Counted from the stretch's first letter, positions 15,657 to 23,166 are shown. The stretch is 32,395 nucleotides of DNA from Bacteroidia bacterium (GCA_030430845.1 JAUIKE010000093.1:1-32395); one strand, 5' to 3'. Program-made: numbers and translations. The notes: generated by a model not told the origin, from the sequence alone.

Positions 15657-15956
15657 ATGAAAAAGCTAATAAAAAAATATAAGCTGGACGAACGAGACAT
15701 TGACCGGATCATCCAAATGGCTTGGGAAGATAGAACGCCCTTTGATGCCATCACCGCCCAATTTGGCCTCAGTGAAGCGGAAGTAATTAAATTAATGAAG
15801 CAGGAAATGCGGCTGAATAACTGGAAGAAGTGGCGGGCCCGGGTGCAAGGTAGAAATACCAAGCATTCCCGGTTAGGAGAAAATAAAATAAAACGTTTCC
15901 GCTCAAAAATGCAGCGAAACATTACCAAGAACAGGATCTCCAAAAAAAAATACTGA
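15657..15956 (+). CDS. TIGR03643 (DUF2805) family small basic protein
   Basis: A 99-residue cytoplasmic protein of unknown function. Residues 1-65 match the TIGR03643/DUF2805 family (LDERDIDRIIQMAWEDRTPF, FGLSEAEVIKLMKQEMR, NNWKKWRARVQGR), which reads as a helix-turn-helix-like helical domain. The C-terminal 35 residues are very rich in Lys and Arg (ENKIKRFRSKMQRN... ISKKKY), suggesting nucleic-acid binding; that is inference. It stands alone, divergent from the S1/P1 nuclease and convergent with the HD-PycTM gene. The two stop codons are only about 20 bp apart and no clear hairpin separates them. Confidence 0.85.
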   Translation: MKKLIKKYKLDERDIDRIIQMAWEDRTPFDAITAQFGLSEAEVIKLMKQEMRLNNWKKWRARVQGRNTKHSRLGENKIKRFRSKMQRNITKNRISKKKY

Positions 15957-15973
15957 GATAAACTTCAATTATA

Positions 15974-17218
15974 TCAACTATTTGCTTCCGGCAAAGAAAA
16001 CGCCACGGCATAAGCAATCACTGCAACGATCAGTCCGTACATAAATACGCTGTAACAAATACGCAAATATTTATATTTTTTGGCCAGAACGATACCCAGA
16101 AAATAGAGATCACGCGTCATGGAGCTATATAAAAAGTCACTATCCTTGATCATTTCCATCATACCCCAGTGGAAATCGTCGAGATCCATATTGTAGAAGT
16201 TACCGAAAAATAGCAGATTAGAGCGTTTTTCCTGAATATCTTCACGCGTGAATTTGCCTTCAGTAATTTTGGGGCGGGTAGACAAAATAGCAAATACAAG
16301 TGCTGTAAGGCAGACCGCCAACAGCAGGATGGTTGGAAAGATCAGGCGGGTGTCTTCATCCAATTGAGGAACCAGATTGGATACCACTATCGACACTATG
16401 ATGGCATTGATACTGAGCATAATATTGGCCTTATTATCGGCAATAGAACTCAGGTTTACATGTGTACGATAAGTGGTTCGGTACATAGTTTCCACCCCTC
16501 TTCCCAGATTGATGTCCTTGAGTTCTTTTTCCGTTTTTTTGATAGCCTTCTTTTCCTTCTTTTTTTGTTTTTCTTCTCGCTGTGCCTTTTCTTCTGCGAG
16601 GGTAAATCCGGGATTCAAGCGTTGTTTGTATTTTTTGAGTTGTTTAATATTCTTTTTTTTCCGGCCATTATACAATTCATTGGCCACCTCGGTATGGAAT
16701 TCGTGAGAAGTGATAAAATCCAGTTCAAAATCAATCCACTCTTTTTCTGACATCAGCATATTCCTGGTAATGCCCAGTTCTTCGCGTACCCTGCTGCAGC
16801 GGTCCCAGTAAAGTTTGGAACCGAGGTGGCTGACGTCCGCGTCGCGAATGATCATCTCTAAAAGGTTGGTAGGTTTGTAGTCCAAGGCGGTAGCCAGGAT
16901 ACAATCGAAAATCTGGCGTAGTTTTTCGGAGGAGTAATCTCTTTTTTGAAGAAAAGCTTTGGCATGCTCACAGGCCCGCTGCTCGTGCTGGTCCGGTCCT
17001 TTATCGTAACCTGTATCATGAAACCAGGCTGCCAGCTGTAACACTTCAAATTCGTCTTTAGACAGCTCGTAGCCTGCTCCAATCAGCTGAACAGCCTCCA
17101 CCACATCACAAACATGGCCAAAGTTATGATAAACATATTCCGAAGGAATACGCTCTGCATAAAATTGTTCCACGTATGTTTCTGCTTCTTTTAACAGTTC
17201 ATCCTGAGATCGATTCAT
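15974..17218 (-). CDS. HD-domain phosphohydrolase fused to a PycTM (Pycsar effector-like) membrane domain
   Basis: A 414-residue membrane protein. Residues 1-180 are an HD-superfamily phosphohydrolase: H31/H35 (YVYHNFGHVCDVV), H67-D68 (AAWFHDTGYD) and D126 (IIRDADVSHLG) give the metal set. Residues about 205-236 are a charged Lys/Glu coiled coil. Residues about 240-410 match the Pycsar effector transmembrane domain (DUF5706/PycTM): TYRTHVNLSSIADNKANIML, then helices at about 267-283, 292-312 and 388-407. In Pycsar systems such TM domains respond to cCMP/cUMP made by a PycC cyclase and damage the membrane. No cyclase lies in the window, so this is a lone effector-like or signalling protein. 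The HD domain could degrade a nucleotide messenger, which is inference. Confidence 0.85.
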   Translation of the reverse strand: MNRSQDELLKEAETYVEQFYAERIPSEYVYHNFGHVCDVVEAVQLIGAGYELSKDEFEVLQLAAWFHDTGYDKGPDQHEQRACEHAKAFLQKRDYSSEKLRQIFDCILATALDYKPTNLLEMIIRDADVSHLGSKLYWDRCSRVREELGITRNMLMSEKEWIDFELDFITSHEFHTEVANELYNGRKKKNIKQLKKYKQRLNPGFTLAEEKAQREEKQKKKEKKAIKKTEKELKDINLGRGVETMYRTTYRTHVNLSSIADNKANIMLSINAIIVSIVVSNLVPQLDEDTRLIFPTILLLAVCLTALVFAILSTRPKITEGKFTREDIQEKRSNLLFFGNFYNMDLDDFHWGMMEMIKDSDFLYSSMTRDLYFLGIVLAKKYKYLRICYSVFMYGLIVAVIAYAVAFSLPEANS

Positions 17219-17235
17219 AATAGTCCTTTAGCAAA

Positions 17236-17287
17236 GGGGTGGATAAAAACCTGATTGCCGCTCGGCAGTCAGGTTTTTATCCACCCC
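17236..17287 (-). repeat. Long hairpin between tandem genes, 17 nt upstream of a start codon
   Basis: 25-bp arms (17236-17260, 17263-17287) with one T-G wobble and loop CT. It is 15 nt after the SRPBCC stop (17303) and 17 nt before the HD-PycTM ATG (17218). It is terminator-like, but leaves no room for a promoter before the next gene. Confidence 0.88.
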
Positions 17288-17302
17288 CTTATAATCATCA
17301 TT

Positions 17303-17836
17303 TTATCCTTCTACAAGTTTTTTCAATTTATTCAAGCCTTTTTCGTAATCCTTTCCGACTACCTTATCAAAATTCATAAACAGCCCGAAAATAGTAGCGG
17401 GGAATGACATCTTTGACGAAAAACCCCATTTTACAAGTGTACCGCCTTCTTTTTCTTCCAGCCTCAGGTAAGTATCGGCAACAGACTGCCAGGGTTCCTC
17501 AAATGTAACGACGGTGTTCACTGATTCATTCTGAACGATGTTCGTGTTTTTTTGTTGGCCTTTTCCAACTTTTTTATTCCCTTGCCAGCTCCATACGGCG
17601 CTGAGGGTACCATCTTCTCCTGTCATTTCGGTATTCACATTCGGGTCCATTTCCATCCAGGGCGACCATTCATCGCGTTTTGTAAAGTAGAGAATGTAGG
17701 GAAAAACCGTTTCTTTCGATGCATTGATCAAAATCGATCTTTCTAACTTAGCTTCCTTAGGCGCCAGCAGGTGAAGGATCAATAGCAAGAGCGCCAGGGC
17801 TACGATTACGATTACAATAATTTTAATTACAAGCAT
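17303..17836 (-). CDS. Membrane-anchored SRPBCC (START-like) protein
   Basis: A 177-residue protein with one N-terminal transmembrane helix (about 4-24, IIVIVIVALALLLLILHLLA) and an SRPBCC/polyketide-cyclase-like ligand-binding domain from residue 30 (ERSILINASKETVFPYI, RDEWSPWMEMDPN, VVTFEEPWQSVADTYLRLEE, GGTLVKWGFSSKM). The C-terminal helix DKVVGKDYEKGLNKLKKLVEG is the usual long alpha helix of the fold. Such proteins bind hydrophobic ligands; the ligand here is unknown. It is set between two long hairpins (17236-17287 and 17859-17902) in the minus-strand gene run, so co-transcription with its neighbours is uncertain. Confidence 0.88.
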   Translation of the reverse strand: MLVIKIIVIVIVALALLLLILHLLAPKEAKLERSILINASKETVFPYILYFTKRDEWSPWMEMDPNVNTEMTGEDGTLSAVWSWQGNKKVGKGQQKNTNIVQNESVNTVVTFEEPWQSVADTYLRLEEKEGGTLVKWGFSSKMSFPATIFGLFMNFDKVVGKDYEKGLNKLKKLVEG

Positions 17837-17858
17837 GGGTGATGAGTTTATGTGAGAA

Positions 17859-17902
17859 TAAAAGGGTGTTTCATCCGCCGGGGCGGATGAAACGCCCTTT
17901 TA
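17859..17902 (-). repeat. Long hairpin between tandem genes, 22 nt upstream of a start codon
   Basis: 21-bp arms (17859-17879, 17882-17902) with one T-G wobble, loop GG, CCGCC/GGCGG tip and a T-rich foot. It is 4 nt after the stop of the ATP-grasp-like gene and 22 nt before the SRPBCC ATG (17836). Confidence 0.88.
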
Positions 17903-17906
17903 CTAA

Positions 17907-19100
17907 TTATTCTTCGAAAAAACCAATACTGCCACCCACCCAGGTTTTTCCTTTATTATACCGGACGCCCACCATTTCTCCTTTACTAAGACGCACCAGA
18001 TTATTGACGATCTCAGGGCGCTCTTTCCCACGCTCCCACAGCATTAGCATTCGCACTTCGCACTTCGCGTTCACATCAAGGGTTTCGACCACCGGCTCGT
18101 AGTAGACTTTTCGTTGCAGGATGTAATTCTCAGGGTCTTTGATCCTTTCCAGGTCATATTTATTGAGGTTAATGATCACACCTGAGCCCGCAAAAGAATA
18201 TAAGGGCTTCAGAACAAAGTTTTCCAGGTCTTCCGGTAGTGACGCTAAGTTATTTAAAAAATAGGAGTTCGGCACATACTGACTTTTTTTCAGGAAAGGG
18301 AGGGTATGTTTGCTGATGCGGAAAAACCAGTTGGGATGCCCAATCCATTCTACATCATGATCTTCTATAAAGTAGAATTCCCGTTTAATATCTTCGCGTT
18401 TGATCAATTCGTCGAAGATCACCCGGTTAAAAATACGTTGGACGGGGATGCGCCGACCGTTCTTTTCATAAAAGATCTTGCGGTTCTCCACTTTGAGTTC
18501 GCTCACGCACAATACTTCGATGCCCAGTAATTTTTTGGCGATGATAAAGTCAATTTGTGTAGGCTGCTTGGAGGGCTCCACTTCCAGAAGGATCACATTT
18601 TCAGGATTGGCATCGCCGACAATGATGTGGCGAAGTTTCTCCAGGTATTCGTCCTCTGTTATTCCATTGAACAGATGGTTAAAGCCTTCCGGAATATGAA
18701 AGAACTTTCGATAGCCTCTGGCCAATTCATATTGGTAGAAATAAAGAGAAGGAAAACCTTGAATTTCGATTAGTTGCGGGGTAAACTTCCCCTCTTCGTC
18801 CCGGCAAATGCCAAAATCCATTTGCAGGAACGCGGTATGGGGCGTTTCATTAGGCACCACCTGCCCGGCAAGAAGGGCACCCTCGGACTGCGTCAGGAAT
18901 TGTGGGTTGATGATGATGTCGGTTATTTCTTCACAGGCCTCGAATAGCCTTTCCTTCAGATATCGAGGAATAAATACGGGCGTTTCGGAGATTGCAAATG
19001 GAGGACGGTGATTATATTTTTTCTCAATCTCATCAACTAAGGCCTCGTATTGGGCCTGTGAAAAATTGGAATTATACGCTTTGCGAATTTCGGGGATCAT
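17907..19100 (-). CDS. ATP-grasp-like ligase (glutathionylspermidine-synthase-like)
   Basis: A 397-residue cytoplasmic protein with an ATP-grasp-like C-terminal half. Landmarks are AFLQMDFGICRDEEGKFTPQ (90-109), LIEIQGFPSLYFYQYE (110-125), then the nucleotide-binding strand and glycine loop NFVLKPLYSFAGSGVIINL (K298, G305-S-G307), YILQRKVYYEPVVETLD (325-342) and the metal/phosphate-contact segment KCEVRMLMLW (E348, R350). The overall pattern resembles carboxylate-amine ligases of the glutathionylspermidine-synthase or tubulin-ligase type. The substrate is unknown. It is the third ligase-type gene of the set 21880-17907, following the amidotransferase by 67 bp on the same strand, and probably acts in the same pathway. 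Confidence 0.75.
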   Translation of the reverse strand: MIPEIRKAYNSNFSQAQYEALVDEIEKKYNHRPPFAISETPVFIPRYLKERLFEACEEITDIIINPQFLTQSEGALLAGQVVPNETPHTAFLQMDFGICRDEEGKFTPQLIEIQGFPSLYFYQYELARGYRKFFHIPEGFNHLFNGITEDEYLEKLRHIIVGDANPENVILLEVEPSKQPTQIDFIIAKKLLGIEVLCVSELKVENRKIFYEKNGRRIPVQRIFNRVIFDELIKREDIKREFYFIEDHDVEWIGHPNWFFRISKHTLPFLKKSQYVPNSYFLNNLASLPEDLENFVLKPLYSFAGSGVIINLNKYDLERIKDPENYILQRKVYYEPVVETLDVNAKCEVRMLMLWERGKERPEIVNNLVRLSKGEMVGVRYNKGKTWVGGSIGFFEE

Positions 19101-19167
19101 AGGGAAAATCGTGTTTACTTACGGCATTGAAAATTGGGTCAAAAGTTGCAGTGAGCCGGTTCAAAGC

Positions 19168-20037
19168 TTAGCAATTAATCTTTCCTTTGCCTTCAGCCCT
19201 GGAAAATGTGTTTGCTTTTTTACCTGCCACTGAATTTTCTTCTAATTTTTGTATGGTTTTATGTAGGAAATAAGGCAGTACGATCGAATGAGTCAATTCA
19301 ATATTGTCCGAATCAAAAAGATGATCCATCATGTTGAGATACTTTCTTTCACTATGCTCTTTAAGAATGATTTCCCGCCGCTTGGGATCCAGGAAATGGG
19401 TACGCATCCCATCGGGATCTGCTTCGGGATGAAACTGAACACCGACTATTTGTTCAGAAAAACGAACCGCCATAATGGCCCGTTCAAGTGGAATATGGGG
19501 GCGAGCCTTTTCCAGCGCCAGTATTTCAAAACCCATTGCCTCCATGTGTTCGACATTGGGCTGGATAACCTGATACCCCCTGAAATCAGCTGCATAGAAT
19601 GGATTGTTCAAGCCCTCAAAAAGAGCATCTGAAACCCCCAGATCTGTCAAGTATACCGGATATATTCCAAAAGAAGGCGATTTGCGAGCCAGGACCGATC
19701 CTACTTTAAAATAATGACAGGCCATTTGAAAAGAGTGGCAAATAAAAAATACGTACTTCTTTTTATTGCCTGACACCTGGTTCCAATTCCATACGGATTG
19801 CATCCAGTCAAAAAACTGGACTTCCCAGTGGCCGTCTCCATCCAAAGGACTACCGGGACCTCCACTGGATATGTAAATGTCATAGTCCAGTGGAGGCACT
19901 TCGGCTTTAGCTCTGACATCAAAAATGTCCACACTACCAATTTGATCAAACTGATCGATGATCTCTCGAATATTTTTCATCCCCAGATTGGGGGTGTTGT
20001 CATACAAGTCTAGTATGGCCAATTTGATGTCGCTCAT
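19168..20037 (-). CDS. Class I glutamine amidotransferase
   Basis: A 289-residue cytoplasmic glutaminase-type protein. The catalytic triad is C100 (FFICHSFQM), H203 and E205 (VGVQFHPEADP), with the oxyanion strand YISSGGPGSPLD (55-66) before it. The nucleophile elbow reads ICHSFQ rather than the usual GxCxGxQ. It is not GuaA, TrpG, CarA or PurQ: there is no synthetase partner of those types, and the sequence outside the triad does not match them. The C-terminal about 85 residues (MMDHLFDSDNIELTHSIVLPYFLHKTIQKLEENS) are an extra helical tail. The start lies 9 bp after the stop of the ATP-grasp gene, so it probably supplies ammonia, or processes an amide, for that ligase. Confidence 0.88.
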   Translation of the reverse strand: MSDIKLAILDLYDNTPNLGMKNIREIIDQFDQIGSVDIFDVRAKAEVPPLDYDIYISSGGPGSPLDGDGHWEVQFFDWMQSVWNWNQVSGNKKKYVFFICHSFQMACHYFKVGSVLARKSPSFGIYPVYLTDLGVSDALFEGLNNPFYAADFRGYQVIQPNVEHMEAMGFEILALEKARPHIPLERAIMAVRFSEQIVGVQFHPEADPDGMRTHFLDPKRREIILKEHSERKYLNMMDHLFDSDNIELTHSIVLPYFLHKTIQKLEENSVAGKKANTFSRAEGKGKINC

Positions 20038-20046
20038 AACGAAATT

Positions 20047-21036
20047 TTACTTCTTTTTTTGAGTAGTTCGGGTTGTTTTTTTTGGCTTTTTCGCGGCCTG
20101 GCTTATGCTGTCCTTCATAAAAGTACCCCAGCTTAGGTTATTCTTCCCTGTTACCTGTGCCTTGGCGCGTTCGATGGCATAGTTAGCCATGGTTTCTACG
20201 ACCCACTCAAAATTTTCTTCTCCTACAGAATTGACATCTGCATCGGGAGCAGGGTTGCAAAAATCAATGGCATATGGTACACCGTCTCTAATGGCAAACT
20301 CGACGGTATTAAAGTCATAGCCAAGGGCCTCGTTCAGCTTCAGGGTATAATCATGAATCGTTTTCATCATTTCTTCTGATACGTCATGATTGGCATCGTA
20401 CCGGAGATGATGCGGATTGCGAGGCTCATAATGCATGATCTTTACATACTTCTGCCCGATACAATAGCACCTGAAATAGGCTGTAAAGTCAATCGCTTCC
20501 TGAAGCATCATGACCAGCTGGCCGGTCTCGCTGTATTTTTCAAAAAACTCTTCTTTGGAATCCAGCTTATACACATTTTTCCAGCCCCCGCCGGCAAAAG
20601 GCTTCATAAAGGCCGGGAATCCTATGTAGTCAAATATTCCTTCCCAATCGAGCGGAAAGGCCAGATTGAGGAAAGATTCGCTGCTCGTGTCATCCGGGTG
20701 AACTTTAGAAGGCAGTAAAACTGTTTTCGGGACCGGCACGCCAACCTGTTCTGCCAATACATTATTAAAAAACTTCTCGTCGGCACTCCACCAGAATGGG
20801 TTGTTGATAACAGCAGTACCACAAGCCGCAGCATTTTTTAAAAACGAACGATAAAAGGGTACATCCTGCGAAATGCGATCAATGATCACCGCATACTCAG
20901 TAGGCTTTGCCTGCACCACCTTGTCAATGGACACAAATTCGGCCTGTATATCTTTCTCTTTTTTAGCGTTGACTCTTTCTACAAAAGCTTTTGGGAAGGA
21001 ACGCTCCTTACCAAACAGGATTCCAATTTTTTTCAT
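20047..21036 (-). CDS. ATP-grasp ligase with Lys-rich tail
   Basis: A 329-residue cytoplasmic enzyme of the ATP-grasp fold, which joins a carboxylate to an amine via an acyl-phosphate. The N-terminal domain (1-95) resembles RimK/D-Ala ligases (VIIDRISQDVPFYRSFL, AVINNPFWWSADEKFF). The ATP-binding lysine and glycine loop are K145 and GGG 149-151 in FMKPFAGGGWKNVY. The C-terminal metal-binding motif is TVEFAIRDGVPYAIDFCNPAPDAD (around E246, D258 and N261; cited as a position range 244-267). A disordered basic tail AKKPKKTTRTTQKKK ends the protein. It is 9 bp ahead of the amidotransferase gene. The carboxylate and amine partners are not identifiable from sequence. Confidence 0.87.
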   Translation of the reverse strand: MKKIGILFGKERSFPKAFVERVNAKKEKDIQAEFVSIDKVVQAKPTEYAVIIDRISQDVPFYRSFLKNAAACGTAVINNPFWWSADEKFFNNVLAEQVGVPVPKTVLLPSKVHPDDTSSESFLNLAFPLDWEGIFDYIGFPAFMKPFAGGGWKNVYKLDSKEEFFEKYSETGQLVMMLQEAIDFTAYFRCYCIGQKYVKIMHYEPRNPHHLRYDANHDVSEEMMKTIHDYTLKLNEALGYDFNTVEFAIRDGVPYAIDFCNPAPDADVNSVGEENFEWVVETMANYAIERAKAQVTGKNNLSWGTFMKDSISQAAKKPKKTTRTTQKKK

Positions 21037-21082
21037 AGGCTAGTTAAAGTTATTTTGGGTTTGTGATCTTTTTACAATGTAA

Positions 21083-21142
21083 CAAAAGTTAATGAATATA
21101 CTGGCCGGCGCTGCGACGCCGGCCAGTATATTCATTAACTTT
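21083..21142 (-). repeat. 27-bp perfect-arm hairpin between esterase and ATP-grasp genes
   Basis: Perfect 27-bp arms (21083-21109, 21116-21142) with loop CTGCGA and a GGCCGGCG tip. It lies 27 nt after the esterase stop (21170) and 46 nt before the ATP-grasp ATG (21036). It is a probable intrinsic terminator or processing site. Confidence 0.9.
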
Positions 21143-21169
21143 TCTCTGTTATATAACAGGTAAGAGCGT

Positions 21170-21880
21170 TTAACTCCAAATAGTACTCACGTAATGTGGG
21201 AACATTTCCTTCCACAAAGGCCAGTCATGCTCTTTCCATCCGCGCATATCCAACCAATGAGGAACATTTTTTTGCCCTAATAAATGAGATAAATGTTCAT
21301 TAGCTCCCTTACAGATATCCCATTCTGATGTACCCAGTATAATATTCATTTTCCATAGCTCGGGATGGTTCAAGCCCGGAAGAAAATCTACGGGATTGTT
21401 AAAATAAACATTATTATCGTAATAACCATCCATAAACATTTTGATATCAAAAGCTCCACTCATGGAGAACAGGTGACTGACCAGTTCGGGATGGCGAAAA
21501 GCAAAATTAACAGCGTGGTATCCTCCAAAACTGGCGCCGACTACTGCCACCTTGCCCATTTGCGTATTCCAGCGAATGCGAGGAAGGATCTCTTCCTGTA
21601 CCATTTTGTCGTACCAGATGTGGTTCATCACTCTTTGTGCAGGATGAATGGCCTTATTGTACCAGCTATATGCATCCACACTGTCCGGACAAAAAACCTG
21701 GACAAAGTTGCGCTCTACAAACCAACGGATGGACTCTATCAGCCCGAAATCTTTGCTTTCATAATAACGTCCCTTGGACGATGGAAAAATGATGATCGGA
21801 TACCCTCTTTCGCCATAAACGAGCATCTGCATGTCCATACTCAATGCTGGAGAATACCATTTATAAAAAGTCTCTTTCAC
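21170..21880 (-). CDS. Alpha/beta-hydrolase esterase (esterase D-like)
   Basis: A 236-residue serine hydrolase without a signal peptide. The nucleophile elbow is GASFGG (S117 in VAVVGASFGGYHAVNFAF). The acid is probably in LGTSEWDICKG, and the histidine in WKEHDWPLW near the C-terminus. The family includes carbohydrate and phenolic esterases and Fes-type enzymes, and is often annotated simply as esterase. It is the first gene of the minus-strand run leading into ATP-grasp, amidotransferase and ATP-grasp-like genes, though a strong hairpin separates it from them. A hairpin at 21900-21935 lies 19 nt upstream of its ATG, following a candidate promoter box at 21950-21957. Confidence 0.85.
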   Translation of the reverse strand: MKETFYKWYSPALSMDMQMLVYGERGYPIIIFPSSKGRYYESKDFGLIESIRWFVERNFVQVFCPDSVDAYSWYNKAIHPAQRVMNHIWYDKMVQEEILPRIRWNTQMGKVAVVGASFGGYHAVNFAFRHPELVSHLFSMSGAFDIKMFMDGYYDNNVYFNNPVDFLPGLNHPELWKMNIILGTSEWDICKGANEHLSHLLGQKNVPHWLDMRGWKEHDWPLWKEMFPHYVSTIWS

Positions 21881-21899
21881 AAAAGTGTTTTTTTTGTTT

Positions 21900-21935
21900 T
21901 ACAGGAGTGCGAAGCCGCAGCTCCGCACTCCTGTA
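21900..21935 (-). repeat. Hairpin 19 nt upstream of the esterase start, in a divergent region
   Basis: 12-bp perfect outer arms (TACAGGAGTGCG at 21900-21911 and complement 21924-21935), extended inward to a 16-position stem with one mismatch and loop CGCA. No gene ends nearby, so it is not a terminator of a known gene. Confidence 0.85.
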
Positions 21936-21949
21936 TTTTAAAATATCCA

Positions 21950-21957
21950 CAAATGTA
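21950..21957 (-). promoter_or_regulatory. Candidate -7 box for the esterase gene
   Basis: The minus strand reads TACATTTG (TAnnTTTG). The hairpin 21900-21935 begins 14 nt downstream, similar to the 15602-15609 arrangement. No convincing -33 element. Confidence 0.3.
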
Positions 21958-22194
21958 TAACCAATCTTTTAATTCAGGAACTTGTTTTGTAATTAGTTGA
22001 AAATGAATGATGCATAGGCTTTGGAGATCATATGTTATAAAACTGTTTGAAGGCACACTTTTTAAAATGTTTGGGATGAATTTCAGTCTGTACCTCATTT
22101 TTTTTTTAGATTACCTCACGATTGGCCAATAAGATTTTTATCTGCCCGTTTCACCTACGCTTAAGATTTAGCACGACTGAAAAACTCACTGTGT

Positions 22195-23055
22195 ATGTCG
22201 AAAATATTTCAAGGCCTGCTAATCAGGTTTCAGAAGCTTTTCCCTTCTACCCAAAAGAAGCCCGTTACTCTTCCCCCCATCCGGTCTGTGCAGCATTTTT
22301 CTTCAAAAATGTTAAACAGAGAGGTCCGGTTTGATGTCTTTTTACCTCCTCATTACGAAAACACTTCTGATGAATCTTACCCCTTATTAATTTTTAATGA
22401 CGGCCAGGACATGGAAGCAGTTCGTTTAAGGGAAACCCTTGAAAAGTTATATGTACAAAAGCGCCTTCGCCCCTGTATAGTGGTGGGCGTTTTTGCCGCT
22501 GACCGCATGCAGGAATACGGGACAGCCAGGCATCCTGACTACAAAAAAAGGGGTAAAAAAGCGAAAGCTTATACACAATTCATTTTGAAAGAACTGCTCC
22601 CTTATCTGAAAGAAAACTTCAGATTAGGTGAAGAAAAGGCCATTGCCGGTTTTTCTTTGGGTGGTTTGTCGGCATTTGACATTGCCTGGAATCATTCCGG
22701 CATTTTTCAGCTAGTTGGTGTATTTTCCGGTTCCTTCTGGTGGAGGTCCCAACCTTTTGATCCTGAAGATCCGGATGGCCATCGTATTGCGCACACGATG
22801 GTGAAAAACAAAAAGCGGCATAAGGGTTTACGGTTTTGGTTCCAAACCGGAACGCTGGACGAAGAAGCTGATCGTAACAACAATGGTGTCATCGATTCGA
22901 TTGACGATACCCGGGATCTGATCTCCGAACTCTGTGCCATTGGCTATCATGAAGGTAAGGACATCCATTATGTAGAAATGATCGGAGGCCGGCACGATAC
23001 GGCCACCTGGGGGAAAATTATGCCGGATTTTTTGATATGGGCGTTTGGAAAGTGA
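22195..23055 (+). CDS. Alpha/beta-hydrolase (enterochelin-esterase-like) with an EF-hand-like loop
   Basis: A 286-residue serine hydrolase of the putative esterase (Fes/esterase D) family. The fold starts near residue 41 (NREVRFDVFLPPHY), with the oxyanion strand LLIFNDGQDM (64-73), the nucleophile elbow AIAGFSLGGLSAFD (S154), and a likely catalytic histidine H267 in GGRHDTATW. Residues 226-237 form D-R-N-N-N-G-V-I-D-S-I-D, matching a canonical EF-hand calcium loop at positions 1, 3, 5, 6, 8 and 12, where the catalytic acid normally lies. No signal peptide is obvious, although the N-terminal MSKIFQGLLIRFQKLF could be a weak amphipathic helix. It is divergent from the other esterase and may share its substrate class. 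Confidence 0.85.
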   Translation: MSKIFQGLLIRFQKLFPSTQKKPVTLPPIRSVQHFSSKMLNREVRFDVFLPPHYENTSDESYPLLIFNDGQDMEAVRLRETLEKLYVQKRLRPCIVVGVFAADRMQEYGTARHPDYKKRGKKAKAYTQFILKELLPYLKENFRLGEEKAIAGFSLGGLSAFDIAWNHSGIFQLVGVFSGSFWWRSQPFDPEDPDGHRIAHTMVKNKKRHKGLRFWFQTGTLDEEADRNNNGVIDSIDDTRDLISELCAIGYHEGKDIHYVEMIGGRHDTATWGKIMPDFLIWAFGK

Positions 23056-23081
23056 AGGGTGAAGAGCGCCCATTAAAATGA

Positions 23082-23110
23082 TTGGTGGTGGTCATGTGAG
23101 CCACCACCAA
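23082..23110 (+). terminator. Hairpin after the esterase gene
   Basis: 10-bp perfect arms TTGGTGGTGG / CCACCACCAA with a 9-nt loop, 26 bp after the stop. No strong T run follows. Confidence 0.5.
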
Positions 23111-23166
23111 ACTGTAGTAAAGGGGAAACGATTTCTAATTCTTTATATGCTAAAACTGTGCCAAAA

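Larger units (their letters stand above)
21881..22194. other. 314-bp divergent intergenic region
   Basis: Lies between the two divergent esterase genes. It contains the 21900-21935 hairpin, the minus-strand promoter box candidate 21950-21957 and a T-rich run near 22100. Nothing else is recognisable. Confidence 0.6.

Noticed and set aside
15587..15943. 118-codon minus-strand open frame
   Set aside because: Antisense to the TIGR03643 gene, which has a family match.
15540..17227. Shared 10-mer ATAATAGTCC at 15541 and 17218
   Set aside because: A match of this length is expected by chance in a 32-kb window; the contexts differ.
19168..20037. GMP synthase or anthranilate synthase amidotransferase
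   Set aside because: The triad is present but surrounding motifs and partner genes for GuaA or TrpG are missing.
15974..21036. A complete Pycsar or other known anti-phage system
   Set aside because: Only an effector-like PycTM protein is present; there is no nucleotide cyclase, and the other genes are metabolic.
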